Notes: a model not told the origin generated them from the letters alone. A stretch of DNA of 58,222 nt from Zoogloea ramigera (GCF_006539865.1 NZ_BJNV01000024.1:1-58222), one strand, 5' to 3'; counted from the stretch's first letter, positions 8,008-17,214 are shown. Translations and numbers: made by a program.

Positions 8008-9264
8008 ATGAGCGAGCAATTTGATGACAAGGTTCTTTCCCGCCGCGGCTTTCTGAAAGCCGGGGCGGGCCTGGGAGGGTTGGCTGCGATGAGTACGATG
8101 CTTCCGAGCGGCGGTGCATGGGCGGCCGGTTCCGATAAGCCGGAAATCGAGGAGGTGAAGATCGGCTTCATTCCGCTGACCGATTGCTCGTCCGTGGTGA
8201 TGGCCTCCGTGATGGGCTTCGACAAGAAGTACGGCATCAAGATCACCCCCAGCAAGGAAGCCTCCTGGGCCGGCGTGCGCGACAAGCTGGCCAACGGTGA
8301 GCTCCACGCGGCCCACGTGCTGTATGGCCTCGTCTATGGCCTGCACCTCGGCGTCGGCGGTCCCAAGAAGGACATGGCCGTGCTGATGACCCTCAACAAC
8401 AACGGCCAGGCGATCACCCTGTCGAACGCCCTCAAGGACAAGGGCGCGGTGGATGGCGTCTCGCTGGCCAAGGTTATTGCGAAGAAGGACAAGGAATACA
8501 CCTTCGCCCAGACCTTCCCCACCGGCACCCACGCCATGTGGCTGTATTACTGGCTGGCGGCCCACGGCATCGACCCCTTCCGCGACGTGAAGAACATCGT
8601 GGTGCCGCCCCCGCAGATGGCGGCCAACATGCGTGTCGGCAACATGGACGGCTACTGCGTCGGCGAGCCGTGGAATCAGCGGGCGATCGTCGACAAGATC
8701 GGTTTCACCGCGGTGACCACCCAGGACATCTGGACCGACCATCCGGAAAAGGTGCTCGGCGCCACCGCCGAGTTTGCCGCCAAGTACCCCAACACCGCCC
8801 GGGCGATGATCTGCGCGATTCTCGAGGCTTCCCGCTGGATCGACGCCAGCGCCGCCAATCGCAGCAAGACGGCCGAGACGGTGGCCGCTAAGAGCTTCGT
8901 CAACACCGATGTGGACGTGATCCGCAGCCGCATGATCGGCCAGTACGAAAACGGCCTCGGCAAGAGCTGGTCCGACAAGAACCTGATGAAGTTCTACAAC
9001 GACGGCCAGGTGAACTACCCCTACCTCTCTGACGGCATGTGGTTCCTCACCCAGCACCGCCGCTGGGGCCTGCTCAAGCAGGACGTGGATTACCTGGCGG
9101 TGGCCAAGGCCATCAACCAGACCGAGCTCTACAAGCAGGCCGCCGCGCAGGTGGGCGTGCCGGTGCCGAAGTCCGACTTCCGCACCTCCAGGCTCATCGA
9201 CGGTGTCGTCTGGGACGGCAAGGACCCGAAGAAATACGCCGCCAGCTTCAAGGTTCGCGCCTGA
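8008..9264 (+). CDS. nrtA: Nitrate ABC transporter substrate-binding protein (NrtA family)
   Basis: 418 aa periplasmic binding protein of the NrtA/CmpA/NasS family for nitrate (possibly also nitrite or cyanate) uptake. A Tat-type signal with twin Arg12-Arg13 (SRRGFLKAG) shows export, so this is the transporter protein rather than the cytosolic sensor NasS. Family features: KIGFIPLTDCSSVVMA, FPTGTHAMWLYYWLAAHGIDP, DGYCVGEPWN. The frame is open from a TTG at 7990 inside the terminator T-run; I take the ATG at 8008 preceded by CAGGGGCAGG. First gene of nrtABC, behind a sigma-54/NtrC promoter and a NasT-type leader. Confidence 0.9.
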   Translation: MSEQFDDKVLSRRGFLKAGAGLGGLAAMSTMLPSGGAWAAGSDKPEIEEVKIGFIPLTDCSSVVMASVMGFDKKYGIKITPSKEASWAGVRDKLANGELHAAHVLYGLVYGLHLGVGGPKKDMAVLMTLNNNGQAITLSNALKDKGAVDGVSLAKVIAKKDKEYTFAQTFPTGTHAMWLYYWLAAHGIDPFRDVKNIVVPPPQMAANMRVGNMDGYCVGEPWNQRAIVDKIGFTAVTTQDIWTDHPEKVLGATAEFAAKYPNTARAMICAILEASRWIDASAANRSKTAETVAAKSFVNTDVDVIRSRMIGQYENGLGKSWSDKNLMKFYNDGQVNYPYLSDGMWFLTQHRRWGLLKQDVDYLAVAKAINQTELYKQAAAQVGVPVPKSDFRTSRLIDGVVWDGKDPKKYAASFKVRA

Positions 9265-9354
9265 CCGGTTGCGGGCGACCCGGTCGCCCGCGCCGTCGGT
9301 GCCCACGGTTTGCAGGCGAACGCCACCGCCGCCACTGAATATATGGAGATCAAG

Positions 9355-10296
9355 ATGACTACTGCCACGCTTGCTCGGGGCCTCGAAGGGCCCTCCGCCG
9401 CGGAGATGGACTGCGGCTCCCGGAACGTCACCCCTGCTGCCAGGGACGGTGCCGCCACCGAAGCGCCTGTTGCCGCCTCGCCGGCGCCGGGCCCCGTTGT
9501 CAATCGCCCGTCCGTCGGCGAATATTTTGGCAACTTCATGCGGGCGGTGCTGCCGCCGCTGATCGGCCTGGCCCTGGTGGTTGGCCTGTGGGCACTGGTG
9601 GCGATGAAGTCGTCGGACTTTCCCGGGCCGTCCAAGACCCTCGACGCCGCCGTCGTGCTGTTTTCCGACCCCTTCTACAGCAACGGCCCCAACGACCAGG
9701 GGATAGGCTGGAACATCCTGTCGTCCCTCAAGCGGGTTGCCGTGGGTTTTGGCGTGGCTGCGCTGGTCGGCATTCCGTTGGGTTTCATCATCGGCCGCTT
9801 CGCCTTCATGAACAGCATGCTGGCGCCGATCATCAGCCTGCTGCGCCCAGTCTCGCCGCTGGCCTGGCTGCCCATCGGGCTGATGGTCTTCAAGGCCGCC
9901 GACCCGGCTTCCACCTGGACGATCTTCATCTGTTCGATCTGGCCGATGATCCTCAACACCGCCCAGGGCGTGCAGCGCGTGCCGCAGGATTACCTCAATG
10001 TGGCGCGGGTGCTCAACCTGTCCGAGTTCCGGATCATCACCAAGATCCTCTTCCCCTCGGTGCTGCCCTACATGCTCACCGGCATCCGTCTCTCCATCGG
10101 CACGGCCTGGCTGGTGATCGTCGCCGCCGAGATGCTGACCGGCGGTGTGGGCATCGGCTTCTGGGTGTGGGACGAGTGGAACAACCTCAAAGTGGAGCAC
10201 ATCCTGATCGCCATCTTCGTGATCGGCATCGTCGGCCTGCTGCTCGAATACCTGCTGTTGCTGATCGCCCGCCGCTTCAGCTACGGCGTCAATTGA
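9355..10296 (+). CDS. nrtB: Nitrate ABC transporter permease (NrtB family)
   Basis: 313 aa inner-membrane permease of the NrtB/SsuC/TauC type. After a cytoplasmic N-terminal tail of about 55 residues there are about six membrane helices and the permease EAA-type loop near LNLSEFRIITKILFPSVL, which contacts the ATPase. The C-terminal part GGVGIGFWVWDEWNNL is characteristic of nitrate permeases. The ATG at 9355 has GGAG at 9345-9348; an upstream TTG at 9310 would add 15 unsupported residues. It lies 90 bases after nrtA and 22 before the ATPase. Confidence 0.9.
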   Translation: MTTATLARGLEGPSAAEMDCGSRNVTPAARDGAATEAPVAASPAPGPVVNRPSVGEYFGNFMRAVLPPLIGLALVVGLWALVAMKSSDFPGPSKTLDAAVVLFSDPFYSNGPNDQGIGWNILSSLKRVAVGFGVAALVGIPLGFIIGRFAFMNSMLAPIISLLRPVSPLAWLPIGLMVFKAADPASTWTIFICSIWPMILNTAQGVQRVPQDYLNVARVLNLSEFRIITKILFPSVLPYMLTGIRLSIGTAWLVIVAAEMLTGGVGIGFWVWDEWNNLKVEHILIAIFVIGIVGLLLEYLLLLIARRFSYGVN

Positions 10297-10318
10297 TTTT
10301 CTGTCCAGGGAGGTTCAA

Positions 10319-11110
10319 ATGAACGCAATCGTCAAGGTCGAAAACGTCGGCATGAGCTTCGACACGAAGAAAGGCCGTTTCGTCGCCCTGCAGGACGTCA
10401 ATCTCCAGATCCACAGTGGAGAGGTCGTGTCGCTGATCGGGCACTCGGGCTGTGGCAAATCCACGTTGCTCAACCTCATCGCCGGCCTCACGCTGCCCAC
10501 GTCGGGGGTGATGCTGTGCAACGGGCGGGAGATCGCCGGGCCAGGCCCGGAGCGGGCGGTGGTGTTCCAGAACCACTCGCTGCTGCCCTGGCTGACCTGC
10601 TTCGAGAACGTTCACCTCGCCGTCGAGCGCGTCTTCGGCGCCAGGGAAGGCCGTGAGGCCCTCAAGGCCCGCACCGCCAGGGCGCTGGACATGGTGCACA
10701 TGGCACACGCCGCCCACAAGCTGCCCCAGGAGATCTCGGGTGGCATGAAACAGCGGATCGGCATCGCCCGCGCCTTTGCGATGGAGCCGAAGATCCTGCT
10801 GATGGACGAGCCCTTCGGCGCCCTCGACGCGCTCACCCGCGCCGCGCTGCAGGACGAGCTGATCGGTGTGATGGAAAAGACCGGCGCCACCGTGGTGATG
10901 GTGACCCACGACGTCGATGAGGCGGTGCTGCTGTCCGACCGGGTGGTGATGATGACCAACGGCCCGGCGGCGACCATCGGCGAGATCCTCGCGGTGGATC
11001 TCCCCAAGCCGCGGGACCGCCTGCAATTGGCCCACGATGCCCGCTTTGCCGAGCACCGGGCGGCGATCCTGGAGTTCTTGTACCAGAAGCAGATGAAGAG
11101 GGCCGCCTGA
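10319..11110 (+). CDS. nrtC: Nitrate ABC transporter ATP-binding protein (NrtC/NrtD family)
   Basis: 263 aa ATPase that powers the NrtAB transporter. Walker A GHSGCGKST near 41-49, ABC signature ISGGMKQR, Walker B ILLMDEPFGALD and H-loop VTHDVDEAV are all present. It lacks the extra C-terminal solute-binding domain of cyanobacterial NrtC, so it resembles NrtD or the single-ATPase proteobacterial systems. Ribosome site GGGAGG is a few bases upstream. Last gene of the operon; no assimilatory nitrate reductase follows here. Confidence 0.9.
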   Translation: MNAIVKVENVGMSFDTKKGRFVALQDVNLQIHSGEVVSLIGHSGCGKSTLLNLIAGLTLPTSGVMLCNGREIAGPGPERAVVFQNHSLLPWLTCFENVHLAVERVFGAREGREALKARTARALDMVHMAHAAHKLPQEISGGMKQRIGIARAFAMEPKILLMDEPFGALDALTRAALQDELIGVMEKTGATVVMVTHDVDEAVLLSDRVVMMTNGPAATIGEILAVDLPKPRDRLQLAHDARFAEHRAAILEFLYQKQMKRAA

Positions 11111-11146
11111 CGCGTCGGCCCGCGGCGCGCAGGGCAGGTGCGTGCC

Positions 11147-11968
11147 TTACTTCAGCGGAAAGCCGAGGGCCTGGAGGGCCTCCACAAGCCGGTCACGGCC
11201 GGTGAGGGCGGCGGCGTCGCGGATGCGCTTGGCCGAGTGGTTCGACCAGGTGCCGCGCACCTTCATCCCCTGGCTGGCGTAGAAGGCGCGCATGGCCTCG
11301 TCGTAGGCGGCGAGGCCGCCGTCCTGCGCGGGCAGCGAATAGGTCTCGTGGTGCAGCACCACCGACTGGGGCGGGCGTGGCTTGACGCTGGCCGGGGCCT
11401 CGGGGTCGGGCGTGCCGATGCACAGCCCGAACACGGCGGTTACCCGCGGTGGCAGGGCCAGTTCGGCGGCGACGGCCTCGGGGTGATTGCGCATCGCGCC
11501 GATATACACGGCGCCCAGGCCGAGGGATTCGGCGGCGGCAACGGCGTTCTGGGCGGCGAGGGTGGCGTCGATCACGCCGACTTCGAACATCTCGAGGTAA
11601 TCGAGCGCCGCGCAGGCTTCGTCGACCTGCCCGGCAACGCGCTCGAGGCGGGCCAGATCGGCCAGCCATACGAGAAGCAGAGGCGCCTGGCGGATGTGTT
11701 CCTGATCGCCCGCCAGCGCGGCGAGCCGGGCCTTGCGCTCCGGGTCGCGCACCGCGACGACGCTCCAGGCCTGCAGGTTGGACGAACTGGAGGCCGACTG
11801 GGCGGCTGCGATGATCGCGGTGAGGGTGTCGTCGCTGACCGGATCGGGCAAATAAGCCCGCACCGAACGGTGGGCGAGAAGCTGGTCGATGAGGTGCGAG
11901 CCGGTGCTCGGCACCGGGACCTCGGCAGACCCGTAACGAGCCTGATAGAGGGAAGCGCGGGTATTCAT
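11147..11968 (-). CDS. FMN-dependent nitroreductase family protein (NfsA-like)
   Basis: 273 aa oxidoreductase with the nitroreductase fold, expected to bind FMN and use NAD(P)H. Family hallmarks are HRSVRAYLPDPVSDDTL near 33-49, the serine-rich AAQSASSSSNLQAWSV (FMN contact) and LAAQNAVAAAESLGLGAVYIG in the middle. The length and the C-terminal extension resemble NfsA/FRP-type oxygen-insensitive nitroreductases. The physiological substrate cannot be told from sequence. It is convergent with nrtC and upstream of nothing on its strand, so it looks monocistronic. Confidence 0.82.
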   Translation of the reverse strand: MNTRASLYQARYGSAEVPVPSTGSHLIDQLLAHRSVRAYLPDPVSDDTLTAIIAAAQSASSSSNLQAWSVVAVRDPERKARLAALAGDQEHIRQAPLLLVWLADLARLERVAGQVDEACAALDYLEMFEVGVIDATLAAQNAVAAAESLGLGAVYIGAMRNHPEAVAAELALPPRVTAVFGLCIGTPDPEAPASVKPRPPQSVVLHHETYSLPAQDGGLAAYDEAMRAFYASQGMKVRGTWSNHSAKRIRDAAALTGRDRLVEALQALGFPLK

Positions 11969-12049
11969 TGAGACTCCTGGCGGTGGTGTCCAGGGGCCGA
12001 ACGAGCCGGCGCCCCCGGAAAACCCGCAATTCTACGCCCGGCGTCGCCC

Positions 12050-12820
12050 TCAGCGTGGAGGCAGAAAAGCCGGCCGGCCCATTGTGTAGCCGGCGTCGAT
12101 CTCTGCCACGACGACCCGCCAGATGGGTTTGACGAAGAAGCGCAGCCTGGCGATGACCTCGCTCACGCTCATCATCGAAGGCACGCGGATGCCGCGATGC
12201 TCCACCGGGCCGCCGATCTGGATGATCCGGACGCCGAGCTTGGAGAAGTGGTCGGCCAGCCGGGGTTCGGTCAGCATGAACAGGGTCTCTATCCCTTCGC
12301 GTTTGGCCATGGCGACCACCGCCAGGTAGAGACCGATCGGGATGTACGGGAAGCGCGGCTGATCCTTGGTGCCGAAGTCGTCGTCGCTGAGGGCGAGGGC
12401 GGTTTTGGTTTCGCCCTTGCGTCGGCGGTACTGGGCGCGTACCGCCAGGCGGGACACTTCGGCGATCGTGTGGCGCGGCAGCCTGGCCGGGTCGATGATC
12501 GAGCGGTCGAGGGTGTCACGGCAGGTGTGCTCGAAGGGCAGCGGAAAATCGGGCTCCCCCGGGCGGGCCAGCACGAGGCGGTTGCAGCCGACCAGGGTGG
12601 CCGGGTCGGTCGAACTGCGCAGCAGGCAATGCATGCTGTGGCGGTCGTAGTCGTCGGTTTCACGACGGTCGGGGCGCACCGGCTCGAAGCCGAGTTCTTC
12701 GCAATACACTTCGTGGCGGATGCCGTACACGGCATTACGCAGTTCGTCGGTGAACGCGGGCTCAACTTGAAAGTATTTTCGGAAGCCTTCGCCCAGGCTG
12801 AACCTATCGAGTAAGGACAT
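12050..12820 (-). CDS. PEP-CTERM/exosortase system-associated acyltransferase
   Basis: 256 aa protein resembling the GNAT-fold, autoinducer-synthase-like acyltransferases annotated as associated with exosortase/PEP-CTERM systems. Features: YGIRHEVYCEELGFE near 32-46 (as in LuxI-type and related N-acyltransferases), TIAEVSRLAVR and FPYIPIGLYLAVVAMAKREGI near the predicted acyl-CoA binding part. Substrate unknown; long-chain N-acyl amino acid formation is one possibility by analogy. No exosortase or PEP-CTERM gene is in the window. It starts 25 bases after the FtsX-like permease stop, so the two probably form one operon. Confidence 0.78.
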   Translation of the reverse strand: MSLLDRFSLGEGFRKYFQVEPAFTDELRNAVYGIRHEVYCEELGFEPVRPDRRETDDYDRHSMHCLLRSSTDPATLVGCNRLVLARPGEPDFPLPFEHTCRDTLDRSIIDPARLPRHTIAEVSRLAVRAQYRRRKGETKTALALSDDDFGTKDQPRFPYIPIGLYLAVVAMAKREGIETLFMLTEPRLADHFSKLGVRIIQIGGPVEHRGIRVPSMMSVSEVIARLRFFVKPIWRVVVAEIDAGYTMGRPAFLPPR

Positions 12821-12845
12821 GGCTGGAAGGCCCTTTATGGTCAGT

Positions 12846-14129
12846 TCAAACGTTCTGTCTCAAGGCATCTACGACCGGGATGCGTGACACCTTGAATGCG
12901 GGGTAGACAGAAGCCAGCACGGTGGCGATGAATCCGACGAAAAACGCGCCGATCACCGTGGCGGGGACGATCCGGATGAAAGCGGTGTAGCCGATGTTCG
13001 CATTGGGCGGCGGCGGCATCGAAATGCCGATGGTCGAGATGACGAGCGCCAGCAGCATCCCGAGCAGGGCCCCAAGCAGAGCGCCCACCAGGCCCAGGAT
13101 CGTGCATTCGACGATGATCAGCCGGACGATGTCGCGGTGACGGTTGCCCAGCGCCTGCATGGTGCCGAACTCGCCCTGGCGCTCAAAGACACTCATGTTG
13201 ACGCTGTTGGTCACCGACAGCAGCACCATCACCAGGATGATCAGGCGCAGCACGCCGAACTGGGCGTCGTAGAGTTGCACCGATTTGTCGTAGAAGTCCG
13301 ACAGGGTGCGCCAGCTGCGCAGGTCGAAGCTTGTGCCGCTGAATTCGGCCCCCAGCCTGGCGAGCATCTTGTCGGTGTCTTCGGTGCGATGCAGGGCCAC
13401 CACGAGCTGGTTGGCGCCCTTGGTCTGCATGAGTTCCTGGGTGGCCGCCAGCGGAATGCGCACCGCGCGGGCGTCGAACTCCTTGGAGAAGCTCTGGAAG
13501 ATGCCCACGACGCGGAAGTCGAGGGTGTTCATCGCACCCTCGGCGGCGTTCATCACGAGGGTCACCGAATCGCCCGGCTTGAGGCCCAGCGAATGCGCCA
13601 CGCCCTGGCCCACGAGCACGCCGTCGGTGTCCTGGTCGCGCAGCTGCTGGCCTTCGACGATCTTGAGCAGGCTGCCCAGCCTGGCCTCCTTGTTGGGCTC
13701 CACGCCCTCGCCGATGATGGGAAGATCGCGCCGGCCGTTGTTGAGCAGGCCTGCGAAATACATGCGCCCCATCACCGCATCGACCTCGGGGTGGGCGGCG
13801 ATTTTGCTTGCGATCTCTTCGGGCTTTTCGATCAGGAAGCGCTCGGGGTAGCGGCTGCCCTTCTCGAGGAAGTCCTGCTTGAAAAGCTGCAGGTGGCCGG
13901 TCTGGGAGTGGATGATGGTTTCGCCGAGCTGGATGAAGATGTCGGCCACGAAGCCGCCCGCCAGCACCAGGCTCACCACCCCGAACATGATCGCGGCGAG
14001 GGTCATGCCGGTGCGAAACTTCTGGCGCAGGATGTTGCGCACCGCGAGCTTCGCCGTGGCGGCATACACCTGTTTTGCGGAGTGGAGCCTCTGGCGCAAT
14101 CGGTTGCTCTGGGCGTTTTCGACGTGCAT
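12846..14129 (-). CDS. FtsX/MacB-type ABC transporter permease
   Basis: 427 aa inner-membrane permease of the LolC/LolE/MacB type, which moves lipids, lipoproteins or small molecules out of the membrane or across the envelope. One N-terminal membrane helix (about 34-60), a large periplasmic MacB-like domain (about 60-290) and three C-terminal helices with the FtsX core (LRLIILVMVLLSVTNSVNMSVFER, LALVISTIGIS, ATVIGAFFVGFIATVLASVYPA). These transporters need an ATPase partner; none is adjacent. Start chosen at 14129 (MHVENAQ), because upstream extension of the frame runs antisense to the ThiF-like gene. Divergent from thiF, followed by the acyltransferase. Confidence 0.85.
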   Translation of the reverse strand: MHVENAQSNRLRQRLHSAKQVYAATAKLAVRNILRQKFRTGMTLAAIMFGVVSLVLAGGFVADIFIQLGETIIHSQTGHLQLFKQDFLEKGSRYPERFLIEKPEEIASKIAAHPEVDAVMGRMYFAGLLNNGRRDLPIIGEGVEPNKEARLGSLLKIVEGQQLRDQDTDGVLVGQGVAHSLGLKPGDSVTLVMNAAEGAMNTLDFRVVGIFQSFSKEFDARAVRIPLAATQELMQTKGANQLVVALHRTEDTDKMLARLGAEFSGTSFDLRSWRTLSDFYDKSVQLYDAQFGVLRLIILVMVLLSVTNSVNMSVFERQGEFGTMQALGNRHRDIVRLIIVECTILGLVGALLGALLGMLLALVISTIGISMPPPPNANIGYTAFIRIVPATVIGAFFVGFIATVLASVYPAFKVSRIPVVDALRQNV

Positions 14130-14273
14130 GGCGATCGACGGGCTGCGTGGATGGGTTTGCCGCCCCGTGCCGGGGCGTGGCTGCCCGGGCTGGGCATGGC
14201 CGACACGGGCGATGCGGCCGGCTGGCCGAACTATCGTATGATACTGCTTCCTCGCGTGACGGATACAGATCGC

Positions 14274-15152
14274 ATGTCGCCAACAAAGAAAGCCTTTCGC
14301 TACGAAGAAGCCTTTGCCCGCAATCTCGGGTGGGTGACCGAAGCCGAGCAGGCCGCCCTGCGCGGTAAGCGGATCGCCATTGCCGGTGCCGGCGGTGTCG
14401 GCGGCGTGCATCTGCTCACGCTCGCCCGGCTGGGCGTCGGTGCCTTCACCATCGCCGACATGGACCGCTTCGACCTGGTCAATTTCAACCGCCAGGCCGG
14501 CGCGATGATGTCCACCCTCGACCGCCCGAAGGTCGAGGTGATGGCCGAGATGGCCCGTGACATCAATCCCGAGCTCGACATCCGCATCTTCCCGGACGGC
14601 GTAAATGCGGCCAACCTTGGCGACTTCCTCGATGGTGTCGATATCTACGTCGACGGTCTCGATTTCTTCGCCTTCAAGGCCCGCCGCGACACCTTCAAGG
14701 CCTGCCATGAGCGCGGCATCCCGGCCGTCACCGCGGCCCCGTTGGGGATGGGCACGGCGGTGCTGTCCTTCCTGCCCGGCCACATGAGCTTCGAAGAGTA
14801 TTTTCGCTTCGAGGGCTGCGACGAGGACGAAATGGCGGTCCGCTTCGTGCTTGGCCTGTCGCCGGCGATGCTCAACCGGGGTTACCTGGTCGACCCGTCG
14901 CGGGTCAATTTCTCGGAGCGTCGCGGGCCCAGCACCGGCGCCGCCTGCCAGCTGTGCGCCGGGGTCACCGCCGTCGAGGTGCTCAAGATCCTCCTCGGGC
15001 GTGGCAAGGTGCTATGCGCGCCGTGGGGCTTCCAGTTCGACGCCTACCGCAACCGCTATGTAAAAACCTGGCGGCCGGGCGGCAACCGCAACCCGCTTCA
15101 GCAGATCGGCCTGTTCATCGCGCGCCGCCAGTTGCGCGCGATGCGCCGCTGA
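14274..15152 (+). CDS. ThiF/MoeB-like E1 adenylyltransferase
   Basis: 292 aa E1-like enzyme that adenylates a C-terminal carboxylate or related acid. It shows the nucleotide-binding loop GAGGVGG near 36-42, the DRFDLVNFNRQAGA motif containing the conserved Arg, and TGAACQLCAGVTAVEV near the C-terminal half. Only one CxxC pair is visible rather than the two that bind zinc in MoeB. No ThiS, MoaD or ubiquitin-like partner is encoded nearby, so ordinary thiamine or molybdopterin work is doubtful. Followed after 20 bases by a nitroreductase and then an efflux gene: a probable three-gene operon. Function unknown. Confidence 0.78.
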   Translation: MSPTKKAFRYEEAFARNLGWVTEAEQAALRGKRIAIAGAGGVGGVHLLTLARLGVGAFTIADMDRFDLVNFNRQAGAMMSTLDRPKVEVMAEMARDINPELDIRIFPDGVNAANLGDFLDGVDIYVDGLDFFAFKARRDTFKACHERGIPAVTAAPLGMGTAVLSFLPGHMSFEEYFRFEGCDEDEMAVRFVLGLSPAMLNRGYLVDPSRVNFSERRGPSTGAACQLCAGVTAVEVLKILLGRGKVLCAPWGFQFDAYRNRYVKTWRPGGNRNPLQQIGLFIARRQLRAMRR

Positions 15153-15172
15153 AACCTTCCGGAGACGCCACC

Positions 15173-16252
15173 ATGGCCAGTCGCGAAACCCTGCTCAAGA
15201 TCCTCGACCTGGCCCGCTGGGCTCCCAGTGGCGACAACACTCAGCCCTGGCGCTTCGAGATTGCGGGCGACGACCACCTGGTCGTGCACGGCAACGATAC
15301 CCGTGACTGGTGTCTCTACGATTTCAACGGCCACGCCAGCCACATGGCCCACGGCGCGCTGCTCGAGACCCTGCGCATCGCCGCCACCGGCGAGGGCCTC
15401 GTTGCCACCTGGGCCCTGCGGCCGGGTTCGCCCGAAACGGCACCGGTGTTCGATGTGCGCCTCGCGGCCCAGCCCGGCCTCACCCCCGACCCGCTGCTGC
15501 CCTTCATCGAGTCTCGCGTCGTGCAGCGCCGCGCCATGCGCACCACGCCGCTCACGCCGGCCCAGCGGGCGGCCCTGGCGGCGGCGCCCGGGCCGGGCTA
15601 CACGGCCCAGTTCTTCGAATCCTCCGCCGAACGCAAGGCGGTGACGGGCTTCCTGTGGCGCAGCGCCTACCTGCGCCTGATCTGCCCCGAAGCCTATCCG
15701 GTGCACAAAGAAATCATCGAGTGGCGCACCCGCTTCAGCAAGGACCGCATCCCCGAGGAGGCGGTCGGCGTCGACGCCGGCACCGCGCGGCTGATGGAGT
15801 GGGTGATGGCCAGCTGGGGGCGGGTCAAGTTCTTCAACACCTACCTGTTCGGCACCATCGCCCCGCGCATCCAGCTCGACTACATCCCGGCGCGGGCCTG
15901 CGCCGCCCATGTGCTGATCCGCGCCGACGTGCCCGCCGAGGGCATCGAGGCCCATGTGCGCGGGGGCGTCGCGCTGCAGCGGGTGTGGCTGACGGCCGCC
16001 GCGGTCGGCCTGCATCTGCAGCCCCAGATGACGCCGCTGATCTTTCGCTGGTATGCGCGCAAGGGCAAGTCGTTCTCGGCGCTGCCCGAGATCGCGCAGG
16101 GGTGTCTCGCGCTGGCCGAGGAGTTCGAGCGCCTGGGCGGCTTCGGGCCCGGGCAGGGGCTCACCTTCTTCTGCCGCGTCGGAGTGTCGGACACGCCCCG
16201 TTCCCGCTCCCTGCGCAAGGGGCTCGACGAGCTGATGCTCCCCGGCCGATGA
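15173..16252 (+). CDS. Long nitroreductase-family protein
   Basis: 359 aa protein with a nitroreductase-like start (LLKILDLARWAPSGDNTQPWRFEI, typical of the FMN-binding N-terminus) but much longer than usual members (about 180-250 aa). The middle (residues about 100-260) is unlike the classical family; the end again looks like the fold, AAVGLHLQPQMTP near 285. Probably a flavin enzyme acting with the upstream ThiF-like protein, since E1-like and nitroreductase-like domains are known to pair in several biosynthetic systems. ATG at 15173 with GGAG eight bases upstream. Its stop overlaps the start of the next gene (ATGA). Confidence 0.72.
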   Translation: MASRETLLKILDLARWAPSGDNTQPWRFEIAGDDHLVVHGNDTRDWCLYDFNGHASHMAHGALLETLRIAATGEGLVATWALRPGSPETAPVFDVRLAAQPGLTPDPLLPFIESRVVQRRAMRTTPLTPAQRAALAAAPGPGYTAQFFESSAERKAVTGFLWRSAYLRLICPEAYPVHKEIIEWRTRFSKDRIPEEAVGVDAGTARLMEWVMASWGRVKFFNTYLFGTIAPRIQLDYIPARACAAHVLIRADVPAEGIEAHVRGGVALQRVWLTAAAVGLHLQPQMTPLIFRWYARKGKSFSALPEIAQGCLALAEEFERLGGFGPGQGLTFFCRVGVSDTPRSRSLRKGLDELMLPGR

Positions 16253-17214
16253 GCCACGTCCATTGCGACGATCACGCCCACGGCCATAGCCATAGCCATA
16301 GCCATCACCACCCGGCGCCGGGGGCCTCGAACCGGGCCTTCGCACTGGGGATCGCCCTCAACGTGGGCTTCGTCGTCATCGAGCTCGTCTATGGCTGGCT
16401 GTCCGGCTCGCTGGCGCTGCTGGCCGATGCCGGGCATAACCTCTCCGACGTGGCCGGGCTGGTGCTCGCGTGGGGCGCCGCCCTCGCCGGCGGTCTGCGC
16501 CCGACCCACCGGCGCACCTATGGCTGGATGCGTGCCTCCATCCTTGCCGCCCTCGCCAATGCGCTGCTGCTGATCTTCGCGATGGGGGTGCTGGCGGTCG
16601 AGGCCGTGCAGCGCCTGCAGGCGCCCGAGCCGGTGGCCGGCTGGACGGTGATCGTCGTCGCGGCCGTCGGCGTGCTCGTCAATGGGCTCACCGCCATGCT
16701 GTTCATGGCTGGTCGCAAGTCCGACCTCAATGTACGCGGCGCCTTCCTGCACATGGCGGGCGACGCGCTGGTGTCGCTGGGGGTGGTCGTCGCGGGCCTG
16801 CTTTACCTGCAGTTCGGCTGGGGCTGGCTCGACCCGCTGGTGAGCCTGGCGATCGCGGTGGTGATCGTGCTTGGCACCTGGGGCCTGTTTCGGCAGTCCT
16901 TGCACCTGGCCTTCGATGGCGTCCCGGAAGGCATCGACCTCGTCGAGGTGCACGCTTGGCTGAGTGCCCAGCCGGGCGTCGTCGATGTGCATGATCTCCA
17001 CGTCTGGGCGCTGGGAACGTCGGACGTGGCCCTCACCGCGCACCTGGTGATGCCGGCCGGCCACCCGGGCGATGCCTTCGTCGTCGCGCTGGCCGACGGC
17101 CTCGCGCAGCGCTTCCACATCCAGCACCCGACCATCCAGATCGAGCTGGATGGCATCGACGACGGCTGTGCCCGGCCGGCTCGGCTCACCCCGTCGGGTG
17201 GCTCGTCAGCCTGA
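16249..17214 (+). CDS. Cation diffusion facilitator (CzcD/ZitB-like metal efflux)
   Basis: 321 aa CDF-family exporter, a proton antiporter for Zn(II), Co(II) or Cd(II). The N-terminal tail is His-rich ([18 protein letters not shown], 5-22), a metal-sensing or binding region. Six membrane helices follow, with the two transport-site motifs ADAGHNLSD (helix II) and HMAGDALVS (helix V), then a short cytoplasmic domain with HDLHVWALG. The metal cannot be fixed from sequence; HxxxD motifs suit zinc. The start codon overlaps the stop of the nitroreductase gene (ATGA), so translation is probably coupled. Confidence 0.9.
   Translation: MSHVHCDDHAHGHSHSHSHHHPAPGASNRAFALGIALNVGFVVIELVYGWLSGSLALLADAGHNLSDVAGLVLAWGAALAGGLRPTHRRTYGWMRASILAALANALLLIFAMGVLAVEAVQRLQAPEPVAGWTVIVVAAVGVLVNGLTAMLFMAGRKSDLNVRGAFLHMAGDALVSLGVVVAGLLYLQFGWGWLDPLVSLAIAVVIVLGTWGLFRQSLHLAFDGVPEGIDLVEVHAWLSAQPGVVDVHDLHVWALGTSDVALTAHLVMPAGHPGDAFVVALADGLAQRFHIQHPTIQIELDGIDDGCARPARLTPSGGSSA

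Noticed and set aside
7876-10200. 774-codon open frame on the minus strand across nrtA-nrtB
   Set aside because: Antisense shadow of GC-rich genes; low-complexity Gly/His/Arg-rich product, no recognisable domain, and the plus strand holds well-recognised genes.
14130-14783. Upstream extension of the FtsX permease frame (218 codons)
   Set aside because: Runs antisense through the ThiF-like gene and reads as low-complexity sequence; permease similarity begins at MHVENAQ.
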